From assembly GCF_002591915.1 (NCBI RefSeq), contig NZ_NIHB01000001.1, positions 1,181,571-1,245,570 of the forward strand: a DNA stretch of 64,000 nt. Direction: 5' to 3'. This document shows, piece by piece, positions 34,687 through 43,494 of the stretch. The notes beneath the pieces are model-generated. The model was not told the origin of the DNA. It was given only the letters and a program-made list of their open reading frames with translations, and searched no databases. Position 1 is the stretch's first letter; each line of letters opens with the position of its first letter. The DNA comes from Marinicella litoralis (GTDB lineage: Bacteria; Pseudomonadota; Gammaproteobacteria; Xanthomonadales; Marinicellaceae). The position numbers and the translations under genes are program-made.

Positions 34687-37600
34687 ATGAAAACAACAAA
34701 CAAACACTTAACGGCATTGTTGCTAACAGGCATGATCAGCTCGGCTCAGGCAGTTGATTTATTACTCGAAGGGTTTGAGACCGATGGCAATGGCAGTCGA
34801 TACATCGCTTCAACCCCGTTTAATGATGGCGGCAGTGACCACTGGAATCGAACTGATGGCAGTGATATCAGCAACACCACCGCCCCCTACAGTAATTACC
34901 AAGGCAGTTACTTTTGGGCCGCTGAAGATGTCAATGACAATGGCGGCAATGGCATGACGCCGCAGACCCTTTTGTTTGAAGACATCAACATCAATGCTTA
35001 TAACAACTTGGCTTTCAGTGGGTTGTTTGGAGCAGGCAATGGACCCGGTGCTACCAACTATGACGCCGCAGATTTTGTGAAAATTCAATACCGTATTGAC
35101 GGATCTGGCAATGACACCTATACCGATGGTGTTTGTTTTGCTTACCAGGACAATGGTGACGATTTCAATGAACCATTTGGTTTGGATGCCGATTGTAATG
35201 GGGTAGCGGATGAGCCTTTGCTTGAAATGATACCAGCCATGGCCAGTTATGGTTTCACCATTCCAACGACGGGTTACACCATAGATTTGTTGGTTTCGGT
35301 CAGTGTCGATGCTGGTTCAGAAGAATTTGGGTTTGATCAACTGCTCTTAACTGGTGACGACACTGGCGTCGATACGTTGCCAGTGGTGCTAGCAACCAAC
35401 CCAGCTGACCAAGCAATTGATGTTGAATTGAACTCAAACATACAAATTACTTTCAGTGAAGCCGTGGATGTAGGCGTCAACGCAGTGACGGTAGACTGCA
35501 CCCAAAGCGGCATCCAAATTTTTGGTGAAATGTTTGATGTGTCATCGATAGATTTAGCCACCAGTGATTTCATTTCAACTGATGTTTGTACAGTGACCTT
35601 AGATGCATCAGTCATCAATGACCGTGATGGCACTTTCAATCAATTGGATGGTGACAGAGATGGCAATGCAGGCGGTGACTATGTATTCAGCTTTACTGCT
35701 GTTCCTGATACGGCACCTGAGGTCAGTTCAACTGATCCAACTGACGGTTCAGTGGGTTTACAAATTGATGATAATTTAATCGTTAATTTTTCAGAATCCA
35801 TTGATGCCACGGCCAATGCAGCAACTTTGGTTTGTAGTCAATCTGGCGCAGTGTCATTGTCAGGTGTTCAAGTGGATGATGTGGCTGTGATGACCATCGA
35901 TCCTGACAGCAACCTGATTGACCTTGAAACTTGTGACTTGACGTTGCTGGCGGCTGAAATTTTTGACAATGACTTGACCCAAGACAACATGGTTGCTGAT
36001 GTGGTGATATCCTTTATGGTCGGTTATCCCGTGGTAGAAATTTTTGACATTCAAGGTGATGGCTTGGCTTCCCCTTACCATTTAAGCACAGTAACCACCT
36101 TAGACAACATTGTGACTGCATTGGACAGCAATGGGTTTTATATGCAAACACCTGATGCTCGCAATGACAGTAACCCACTGACATCCAGTGGTATTTATGT
36201 ATTTACCGGCGGCGCGCCTGCGGTATCTGTAGGTGACCAGGTTGACTTAACCGGTGACATTGAGGAGTTTTTTGATTTAACCGAATTCACCAACCCAGGT
36301 AGCTATGTGTTGACCGTAGATGCTTCGAACCAACCCTTACCGGCCGCCATCATTTTGGATGCCAATTTCCCATACACTGATCCAACGGTGTTTCCTTGCG
36401 GCATTGAATCATTGGGTTATGAGTGTTTTGAAGGCATGTTATTTGACATGCCAGCAGGTGTGGTCAGTGCTGCATCCGCAGGATTTTTCGGCAGTGATAT
36501 CAATGATATAGTGGTCAATGCAGGCAGTCAGCGTGCGATGCGTGAACCAGGAATTGAATACCCTGATTCTTTGGCCTATCCAGGTTTACCTGAGTTTGAT
36601 GGCAACCCTGAGTTGATTGAAATGAGTGTTGAGGCCTTGACACTGCCTTTCCAAACCCTGGCAGCAGGCACAAAAATATCAGCCAAGGGAGTCATCAGTT
36701 ATGGTTTTGGTGATTATGAATTACAACCTTCGGAATTGATTGTGATTGAAGAAAATGTCATACCAAAACCGGTACGCGATGCTGTGGCCGATGAGGTGAC
36801 CATTGGTTCAGCCAATTTATACCGGTTCTTTGACCCGATAGACGATCCAGGTGAAGAGGACGATGACCAAATTGAAGATCCGGCCGTGTATGCCAATCGC
36901 TTGGTTAAGTTAGCCAAATATGTAGTCAATGACCTTAAATCGCCGACGCTGATTGGTTTACAAGAAGTTGAAAATTTGAATGTATTGAATGAGTTGATTA
37001 CCGCCATATCCGCAGAAGGTGGCCCGACTTATACGGCGAGTTTAATTGATGGCAATGACCGTGGTGGCATTGATGTGGCTTATTTGTATCAAGCTGCGCT
37101 GTTAAGCAATGTAGTGATTACTCAATATGGCGCCGCTGAAATAAACACATTTGACAGTTCTTTGTTACATGATCGTCCGCCATTGCGATTAAAAGCCACG
37201 GCTGACTTAAGCAATGGTGGAACGCTGGATTTGAATGTTTTGGTGGTTCATATGCGATCCAGAGGTAGCATAGACAGTGCGTCAGACGGTGAACGGGTTC
37301 GCAGTAAAAGGCTGCAACAAGCCAATTCAGTGGCCGCCATGATCGATGTTATTCTGACCGAAGATCCGTTGGTTGGTTTGTATGTGATTGGTGATTTCAA
37401 TGCCTTTCAATTCACTGATGGTTATGTTGACGTGGTGGGTCAAATTACCGGACAAGCCATCGCTGCGGACAATTTGCTGTGGGACGAGCCCTTATTTGTC
37501 AATGCGCCATTGACACAAGCGGTTCAAACCTTGGTGGCTGAAGACCAGTATTCCTTTGTATTCAGTGGTATTGCACAAATTTTGGATAATGCCATCATGA

Positions 37601-37770
37601 ATGACATCGGTTTGATGAATATGACGGGTTTCCAGTTTGTACGTGGTCAGGCCGATGCCAATATTGACCTTGAGTCCAACAACACTTCCGTCAGGTCCAG
37701 TGACCACGATGGCTTTGTTATATTTGTTCAAGAAGACAATGATTTGATTTTCAGCCATGGTTTTGAATAA
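34687..37770 (+). CDS. Secreted ExeM/NucH-like endonuclease with Ig-like domains and GFE tail
   Basis: The 1027-residue protein has a signal peptide (ending near SSAQA). An N-terminal jelly-roll-like region (about 25-220) follows, with NDGGSDHWNRTDG. Next come two SbsA/Big-5-type Ig-like repeats (ATNPADQAIDVELNSNIQITFSEA; STDPTDGSVGLQ), an OB-like segment, and an endonuclease/exonuclease/phosphatase domain (about 700-1015). The catalytic signature is complete: LIGLQEVENL, GGIDVAYLY, LNVLVVHMRSR, VIGDFNAF and SSDHDGFVI. It would degrade extracellular DNA for nutrients or biofilm release. The protein ends DLIFSHGFE, a tail shared with three other proteins here. Confidence 0.87.
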   Translation: MKTTNKHLTALLLTGMISSAQAVDLLLEGFETDGNGSRYIASTPFNDGGSDHWNRTDGSDISNTTAPYSNYQGSYFWAAEDVNDNGGNGMTPQTLLFEDININAYNNLAFSGLFGAGNGPGATNYDAADFVKIQYRIDGSGNDTYTDGVCFAYQDNGDDFNEPFGLDADCNGVADEPLLEMIPAMASYGFTIPTTGYTIDLLVSVSVDAGSEEFGFDQLLLTGDDTGVDTLPVVLATNPADQAIDVELNSNIQITFSEAVDVGVNAVTVDCTQSGIQIFGEMFDVSSIDLATSDFISTDVCTVTLDASVINDRDGTFNQLDGDRDGNAGGDYVFSFTAVPDTAPEVSSTDPTDGSVGLQIDDNLIVNFSESIDATANAATLVCSQSGAVSLSGVQVDDVAVMTIDPDSNLIDLETCDLTLLAAEIFDNDLTQDNMVADVVISFMVGYPVVEIFDIQGDGLASPYHLSTVTTLDNIVTALDSNGFYMQTPDARNDSNPLTSSGIYVFTGGAPAVSVGDQVDLTGDIEEFFDLTEFTNPGSYVLTVDASNQPLPAAIILDANFPYTDPTVFPCGIESLGYECFEGMLFDMPAGVVSAASAGFFGSDINDIVVNAGSQRAMREPGIEYPDSLAYPGLPEFDGNPELIEMSVEALTLPFQTLAAGTKISAKGVISYGFGDYELQPSELIVIEENVIPKPVRDAVADEVTIGSANLYRFFDPIDDPGEEDDDQIEDPAVYANRLVKLAKYVVNDLKSPTLIGLQEVENLNVLNELITAISAEGGPTYTASLIDGNDRGGIDVAYLYQAALLSNVVITQYGAAEINTFDSSLLHDRPPLRLKATADLSNGGTLDLNVLVVHMRSRGSIDSASDGERVRSKRLQQANSVAAMIDVILTEDPLVGLYVIGDFNAFQFTDGYVDVVGQITGQAIAADNLLWDEPLFVNAPLTQAVQTLVAEDQYSFVFSGIAQILDNAIMNDIGLMNMTGFQFVRGQADANIDLESNNTSVRSSDHDGFVIFVQEDNDLIFSHGFE

Positions 37771-37791
37771 CAACAAGTAACATTTTGATGC

Positions 37792-37823
37792 AAAAAAGCC
37801 CGGGTGATTTCACGGGCTTTTTT
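37792..37823. terminator. Bidirectional intrinsic terminator between the nuclease gene and rimI
   Basis: AAAAAAGCCCG (37792-37802) and CGGGCTTTTTT (37813-37823) form a perfect stem flanked by A and T runs on either side, so it can stop transcription from both convergent genes. It overlaps the rimI stop codon. Confidence 0.9.
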
Positions 37824-38298
37824 ATTGAATCTTGGCGGCCATCACGATGGCGTGTTCCTTGACCTTTCGACCTTCAACGGTGGTGTAAATGTAGTAGTTC
37901 CTGCGCTTACCAATTGAATTAAATCCATGTTTTTCATACAGGCGGATGGCAGCCAGATTACTTTCCCTCACCTCTAACCACATTTGTTTGGCTTGGTTGA
38001 TGCGACTGACCAACATCAATCGGTGCAGCATTTGGCTGGCCAGAGACTGTCTTTGGTATTGTGGATTGACGCTGATGTTTAATAGATTGGTTTCTTCAAA
38101 GCCCACCATCATAAAGGCATAACAAACGATTTCATCAGGATTTGTTGCCAACGTACCTTTGATGCATTGGTAACCTGCGGCCACACAATCTTGCATGATT
38201 TTCAATGGCCATGGATTGGGGTAGACCTGTTGTTCAATCTCAATGATTTGTGGCCAATCTATGGCTGTGATTTTGCTGTAAATAAGGGTGTTTTTCAA
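37822..38298 (-). CDS. rimI: Ribosomal-protein-alanine N-acetyltransferase RimI
   Basis: The 158-residue GNAT protein contains IEQQVYPNPWPLKIMQDC, the acetyl-CoA loop region SVNPQYQRQSLASQML, LEVRESNLAAIRLYEKHGF and the RRNYYIYTTVEGRKVKEHA ending, which mark RimI. It acetylates the N-terminus of ribosomal protein S18. The usual RxxGxG/A loop reads YQRQSLASQ, so the first Gly is a Ser here. tsaB, a frequent neighbour of rimI, is 8 kb downstream. Confidence 0.9.
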   Translation of the reverse strand: MKNTLIYSKITAIDWPQIIEIEQQVYPNPWPLKIMQDCVAAGYQCIKGTLATNPDEIVCYAFMMVGFEETNLLNISVNPQYQRQSLASQMLHRLMLVSRINQAKQMWLEVRESNLAAIRLYEKHGFNSIGKRRNYYIYTTVEGRKVKEHAIVMAAKIQ

Positions 38299-38441
38299 TG
38301 AACGGCAAATTATTAAAATGGGTTAAATTATACACTGGAGTGGTTTTGTTGAAAGCTGGTGATTTATTGAACTGATTTACGGATTAAATGGGTCAAGCTG
38401 TGGTCATCAAAAAAACAATGATGTACCATACATTGTCTGGC

Positions 38442-38485
38442 ATTCTCATTGAGAATAGGCCACTTTGACTTCAAGTTTTTATAAT
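38442..38485 (+). promoter_or_regulatory. Palindrome and -10 element upstream of the cyanophycin operon
   Basis: ATTCTCA-T-TGAGAAT (38442-38456) is a perfect 7-1-7 palindrome, ending 23 bases upstream of a consensus TATAAT (38480-38485). It would overlap the -35 region, a common place for an operator. It does not match an ArgR (TGAAT-N-ATTCA) or a classic Fur box in orientation. Confidence 0.45.
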
Positions 38486-38562
38486 TTGATGAATAAACAA
38501 CCAGGTCATTTCAACGCTGCATGTTGTTGTCATGTTTAAGCCATAAATTTAATCAAGGGCCA

Positions 38563-39732
38563 ATGATACATCTATTAAGAAATGTGCATGTTTATGCACC
38601 AGAAGATTTGGGTAATTGCCATGTTTTGGTGGCCGCAGGCAAAGTGGTTGCCATCAGCCATGAAGTGCCGCACATCGAACCGAGCTTGTTAACAACTGAT
38701 CAAGATTATGCAGGTAAAAAATTAATTCCTGGACTCATTGATGGACATGCACATATCACCGGTGGTGGTGGTGAAACAGGATTCAGCAGTAAAGTACCTG
38801 CTGTACATTTAAGTGAATACACCCAAGCCGGTGTAACCACTGTGGTGGGCTTGTTAGGCACCGATGATTTAACCCGCAGCACATCTTCATTGGTGGCACA
38901 AGTTTATGCTTTGCGCGAATCTGGATTAAGTGCTTATTGTTATACCGGCGGTTATCACATTCCTTTGACGACATTAACCGGTTCGGTCAAAAGTGACATT
39001 GTTCATATTGAACCCATTTTGGGAGTGGGTGAATTGGCGATTTCAGATCACCGCTCCAGTCAGCCGACTTTTGATGAAGTGGCACGCATTGCCGGTGATG
39101 CACATGTGGCTGGGTTGATGACTGGTAAAGCGGGCATCGTGCATTTTCACTTGGGTGATGGCGATCGAGGCATGGACTTAATCAATGACTTGTTGCAACA
39201 AACTGAAATACCCGCCAGGGTTTTGAACCCAACTCATTGCAACAGGAAAAAAGTTTTGTTTGATCAAGCCTGTCAATTAACTCGTTTAGGTTGTTACATC
39301 GATGTCACCGCTTTTCCTGTGGCTGAAGATGAAGATGGATTGACTGCGGCCGATGCCTTCAAGCAATTCAAAGCCAATGGGTTTCCACCAGACAAATTCA
39401 CCATTTCTTCAGATGGTGGTGGTTGTTTGCCTCATTTTGATGCACAAGGTGAGTTGTTGCATATGGATTTTGGGCGCAATTTGGCCTTGAGTGAAACACT
39501 GAAAGAATTATTGGATGCAGGCTTGGCTACAGATCAAGTTTTGCCTGCATTCACCAGTAACGTGGCGAAATTGCTGCGCTTAAATACAAAAGGACAGGTC
39601 AAAGTTGGCCTGGATGCTGATTTGGTGATTTTGGATACTGAACACCAAATTCAAGATGTTATGGCCATGGGCCAATGGCACAGGAAAAACCACCAAACCC
39701 TGATTTACGGTGGTTTTGAAACCAACAAATAA
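38563..39732 (+). CDS. iadA: Isoaspartyl dipeptidase (beta-aspartyl-peptidase)
   Basis: Start 38563 gives 389 residues, the E. coli IadA length; an in-frame ATG at 38521 is less likely. The amidohydrolase zinc site HAH is not a literal match but IDGHAHITGGGGETGF is, and later VHFHLGDG, NPTHCNRK and ISSDGGG carry metal and catalytic residues. The enzyme cleaves beta-Asp dipeptides; with cyanophycinase it turns cyanophycin into free Asp and Arg. It is the first gene of the cyanophycin operon, with 25 bases to cphB. Confidence 0.93.
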   Translation: MIHLLRNVHVYAPEDLGNCHVLVAAGKVVAISHEVPHIEPSLLTTDQDYAGKKLIPGLIDGHAHITGGGGETGFSSKVPAVHLSEYTQAGVTTVVGLLGTDDLTRSTSSLVAQVYALRESGLSAYCYTGGYHIPLTTLTGSVKSDIVHIEPILGVGELAISDHRSSQPTFDEVARIAGDAHVAGLMTGKAGIVHFHLGDGDRGMDLINDLLQQTEIPARVLNPTHCNRKKVLFDQACQLTRLGCYIDVTAFPVAEDEDGLTAADAFKQFKANGFPPDKFTISSDGGGCLPHFDAQGELLHMDFGRNLALSETLKELLDAGLATDQVLPAFTSNVAKLLRLNTKGQVKVGLDADLVILDTEHQIQDVMAMGQWHRKNHQTLIYGGFETNK

Positions 39733-39757
39733 AGTAAAAACATGGAATTATAAGCAT

Positions 39758-40576
39758 ATGAATCAAACCCCAAACAAAGGCAAAAGAGGATGGGTTATTC
39801 CCATCGGCGGTGCAGAAAAGAAATTAAGAGACCGGGTGATCTTAAAAAGATTTTGTGAACTCTCAGGCCAAGAATCAGCCAAAATATTGGTCATTCCAAC
39901 GGCCTCAGAACTTGAGGACACTGGACCGAGGTATGTAGATATATTTGAATCAATGGGAGCTTCATCCAAGTACATACCGGTCAATGAACGAGAAGATTGT
40001 TTCAACCAAGAGATTCAAGATTCATTGTCGAATGCCACTGGTATTTTCATCACTGGCGGCAATCAATTGCGCTTATCTACCATACTGGGTGGCACACCGG
40101 TGGCTAAATTGATTCGTTCCTTGAATGCGTCAGGTGTTCATGTGGCGGGAACCTCAGCGGGAGCCGCGATCATGTCTGAACACATGATCGCTGGTGGCCA
40201 ATCTGGCCCAACACCGCATGAAAATGGTGCGGTGATGGCACCTGGACTTGGCTTAACCAATAAAGTGATTATTGATCAACATTTCCGACAACGTGGCAGA
40301 ATTGGTCGTTTGATGGCAGCACTGTCTTATAACCCTTTCGTTTCGGGATTGGGCATTGATGAAGACACGGCTGCCTTTATTTCACCCGATGGGGTATTAG
40401 AAGTGGTTGGTTCTGGCGCCATCACAGTGGTTGACCCTGCTGATTTGTCACATTCCTCGATGTCAGATGCCAGGCACCGCGATGCCATTACCTTAATTGG
40501 TATGAAACTTCACGTACTGGCCAAAGGGGCTAAATTTGACATCAATGAACGGATTGCTTATCCACCAGAGAGATAA
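39758..40576 (+). CDS. cphB: Cyanophycinase
   Basis: Start 39758 (MNQTPNKGKRGWVIPIGGAE) gives 272 residues. This is a serine peptidase of family S51: GGAEKKLRD, FITGGNQLRL and the nucleophile elbow GTSAGAAIMSE with catalytic Ser; IDQHFRQRGRIGRL is also typical. It releases beta-Asp-Arg dipeptides from cyanophycin, which IadA then splits. It has no signal peptide, so it works on the intracellular polymer. The neighbouring genes iadA and cphA fix the pathway. Confidence 0.95.
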   Translation: MNQTPNKGKRGWVIPIGGAEKKLRDRVILKRFCELSGQESAKILVIPTASELEDTGPRYVDIFESMGASSKYIPVNEREDCFNQEIQDSLSNATGIFITGGNQLRLSTILGGTPVAKLIRSLNASGVHVAGTSAGAAIMSEHMIAGGQSGPTPHENGAVMAPGLGLTNKVIIDQHFRQRGRIGRLMAALSYNPFVSGLGIDEDTAAFISPDGVLEVVGSGAITVVDPADLSHSSMSDARHRDAITLIGMKLHVLAKGAKFDINERIAYPPER

Positions 40577-40689
40577 TCGTTAGTTCAATGATGGAATGTG
40601 ATATAAATTCATAAGAATTAAAAAAATAACGACGGCACAAGGAAGGGCAAAAACCAACAACATTAATTAAAAAAAACCAAGAGGCAGCG

Positions 40690-43494
40690 ATGAAAATATT
40701 AACCACCAATGTATACGTAGGTCCTAATTTATACGCCCACTTTCCGGTCATCAGACAGCAACTTGATCTGGGTGTTTTAGAACAGTGGCCAACCGCTAAA
40801 TTAGGTGCAAAATACATCGATGCCTATTTAGAAGCATTGCCAGGTTTGGTAGAACACGGTTGTTCTTATGGCGAACCTGGTGGTTTCATTCGCCGTTTGC
40901 GGGAAAACGAAGGCACATGGTTAGGTCATGTACTGGAGCACACCGTGATTGAATTACAAGCCATGGCCGGATCGGATGTGACTTTTGGTAAAACCCGTTC
41001 AATTGATGGACAGCCAGGTTGCTATGACATGGTTTTTGAATACAAACAAAAAGATGTGGGTTTGGCAGCTGCAAAACTGGGCAGACAATTGCTCTTCAGT
41101 TTGATGCCCGCTGATTTGAAAGCTGAATTGCAACCATTCATTGAAGATGATTTTGATTTTCAACAACAGCTGACTGATTTTATCCGGTTTGCACAGCGCA
41201 AAGAGTTGGGCCCCAGTACGGCTTCTATAGTGAAAGCAGCTGAAGAGCGCAACATCCCCTGGTTGCGGCTCAATGAGTATTCTTTGGTACAATTTGGTCA
41301 TGGCAAATACCAGCAAAGGATTCAAGCCACCATCACCAGTAAAACCACCAACATCGCAGTGGAAATATCCTGTGACAAAGAAGACACCCATAATTTATTG
41401 CGTGATTTGGGTTTGCCCTTGCCGACCCAAGAATTGGTTTATTCCGAGGAGGGTGCGATCAGAGCGGCTCGCCGTATGGGATATCCAGTGGTGGTCAAAC
41501 CCTTGAATGCCAATCATGGCCGAGGCATCACCATTGACATCAGTACTGATGAGGAAGTGGCTGCGGCGTTTCAATTTGCCCGCGAAAAAGGCACCTCAAG
41601 ATCGGTGTTGGTCGAGTCTTTGATTTTAGGCTATGACCACCGCATGCTGGTGGTGAACGGTGAATTGGTGGCAGTGGCTAAACGGGTGCCAGGACACGTC
41701 ATCGGTGATGGTAAAAGCAGTATTGCTGAGTTGGTTGAAGTGGTCAATCAAGACCCCAGGCGCGGCGTGGGTCATGAAAAAGTATTGACCATGTTAGAGC
41801 TGGATCGCCAGGCAGAAAAACTGATGAGTGCAGCTGGTCACACCGCCGATTCAGTGTTGCCAGCGGGTGAAGTGTTTTTCTTGCGTTCTACTGCCAATTT
41901 ATCAACCGGTGGCACGGCGATTGATTTAACCGATGAAGTACATCCGGATAATCGCGCCATGGCCATTCGGGCAGTGATGGCAGTTGGTTTAGATGTTGGT
42001 GGCGTAGACTTTTTGACTCAAGACATCAGCCAATCATACAAAGAAATAGGTGGGGCCATAGTAGAAGTCAATGCTGCACCTGGTTTTAGGATGCATGTTG
42101 CACCTTCAGCAGGACAGCCTCGTGATGTAGCAGGCAAGGTGATGGACATGTTGTTCCCACCAGCGACACCCAGCAGGATTCCGATTGCTGCCATCACGGG
42201 TACCAACGGTAAAACCACCACTTCAAGGATGTTATCGCATGTGTTGAAGATAGCCGGACACCATGTGGGGTCTACCTCAACTGATGGTGTTTATATCGAT
42301 GGTCATTTAACGGTTAAAGGCGACATGACTGGGCCGATGGCGGCCAATATTGTGCTGCGTGATCCTACCGTTGATGTGGCTGTGATGGAAACCGCCAGGG
42401 GTGGTATCTTGCGTGCTGGTTTGGGTTACAACTATGCCAATGTTTCGGCTTGTTTAAACATTGCCTCGGATCATTTGGGTTTACGTGGCATTGATACTTT
42501 AGAGCAGCTGGCAGAGATTAAACGGGTGGTGGTCGAAGTGGCAGAGGACACGGCTGTATTGAATGCAGATGACCCGCATTGTCTGCAAATGGCTGATTAT
42601 ACTCGTGCCAAAAAACTCTGTTATGTGACCATGAATCCATCCCATGCATTGGTTAAAGAGCACATCAAACAGGGTGGTACGGCAGTGGTTTTGGAACAAG
42701 GCATCAACGGAGACATGATAACTATATATGACACGGGTAGTCACATCCCCTTGTTGTGGACACATTTAATTCCGGCCACCATTGAGGGCAAGGCCGTACA
42801 CAATGTACAAAATGCGATGTTTGCCAGTGCCATGGCATTTGCCATGGATGTTGAGTTGGAACAAATTCGTCATGGCTTAAGAACTTTTGATACCTCTTTC
42901 TTCCAAGCCCCAGGTCGCATGAATCAATACGATGAACACCCATTCAAAGTAATATTGGACTATGGACACAATCCAGCAGCCATCAATATGGTTTGTCAAA
43001 CCATTGATCGGTTTGAAATCAGTGGTCGAAAAATTTGTGTCTTGTCAGCCCCAGGTGACCGACGCGATGAAGACATATTGGCGATTGCGGATGAAGCGGC
43101 GGGCCACTTCAATCATTATGTGTTAAAAGCAGATGACAACAGACGTGGCAGGGACTTGCAAGAAGTGCCACAAATGCTCAGAAAACAACTGATTACACAA
43201 GGTATTCCAGAAGAGCAGATCACCATCATTGCCGATGAAACAGAGGCTGTTGATGGGGCTTTGTCCATGGCCAGAGAAGGGGATTTATTGTTGATTTTTG
43301 GTGACGACATCACCCGTTGTTGGAAACAGATCATTAATTTCAATTCAGGCTTAGAAGATAACAACACGGAAACCATTCAGCCGGTTATTTCCAATGTCAT
43401 CAAATCAATGGACGACGGATTGGACATCGGTGAATATGAATTAATCAAAGACGATCGTGGTGTAAGGATTGCTCGACAAGAAGACAATGACTGA
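40690..43494 (+). CDS. cphA: Cyanophycin synthetase CphA
   Basis: This 934-residue enzyme polymerises Asp and Arg into cyanophycin with two ATP-driven sites. It has an N-terminal domain (about 1-200), an ATP-grasp domain (about 215-480; MGYPVVVKPLNANHGRGI, ILGYDHRMLVVNGELVAVA, GGAIVEVNAAPGFRMH) and a Mur ligase-like domain (from about 495; P-loop GTNGKTTTSRML, later VILDYGHNPAAI). Both catalytic domains appear intact. It overlaps the following gene by eight bases. GGCAGCG lies before the start codon; there are 113 bases between cphB and cphA with no terminator, so they may be one transcript. Confidence 0.96.
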   Translation: MKILTTNVYVGPNLYAHFPVIRQQLDLGVLEQWPTAKLGAKYIDAYLEALPGLVEHGCSYGEPGGFIRRLRENEGTWLGHVLEHTVIELQAMAGSDVTFGKTRSIDGQPGCYDMVFEYKQKDVGLAAAKLGRQLLFSLMPADLKAELQPFIEDDFDFQQQLTDFIRFAQRKELGPSTASIVKAAEERNIPWLRLNEYSLVQFGHGKYQQRIQATITSKTTNIAVEISCDKEDTHNLLRDLGLPLPTQELVYSEEGAIRAARRMGYPVVVKPLNANHGRGITIDISTDEEVAAAFQFAREKGTSRSVLVESLILGYDHRMLVVNGELVAVAKRVPGHVIGDGKSSIAELVEVVNQDPRRGVGHEKVLTMLELDRQAEKLMSAAGHTADSVLPAGEVFFLRSTANLSTGGTAIDLTDEVHPDNRAMAIRAVMAVGLDVGGVDFLTQDISQSYKEIGGAIVEVNAAPGFRMHVAPSAGQPRDVAGKVMDMLFPPATPSRIPIAAITGTNGKTTTSRMLSHVLKIAGHHVGSTSTDGVYIDGHLTVKGDMTGPMAANIVLRDPTVDVAVMETARGGILRAGLGYNYANVSACLNIASDHLGLRGIDTLEQLAEIKRVVVEVAEDTAVLNADDPHCLQMADYTRAKKLCYVTMNPSHALVKEHIKQGGTAVVLEQGINGDMITIYDTGSHIPLLWTHLIPATIEGKAVHNVQNAMFASAMAFAMDVELEQIRHGLRTFDTSFFQAPGRMNQYDEHPFKVILDYGHNPAAINMVCQTIDRFEISGRKICVLSAPGDRRDEDILAIADEAAGHFNHYVLKADDNRRGRDLQEVPQMLRKQLITQGIPEEQITIIADETEAVDGALSMAREGDLLLIFGDDITRCWKQIINFNSGLEDNNTETIQPVISNVIKSMDDGLDIGEYELIKDDRGVRIARQEDND

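Noticed and set aside
38442..38456. Fur or ArgR box before the cyanophycin operon
   Set aside because: The palindrome has the half-sites in the opposite order to a Fur 7-1-7 box, and lacks the ArgR TGAAT/ATTCA halves.
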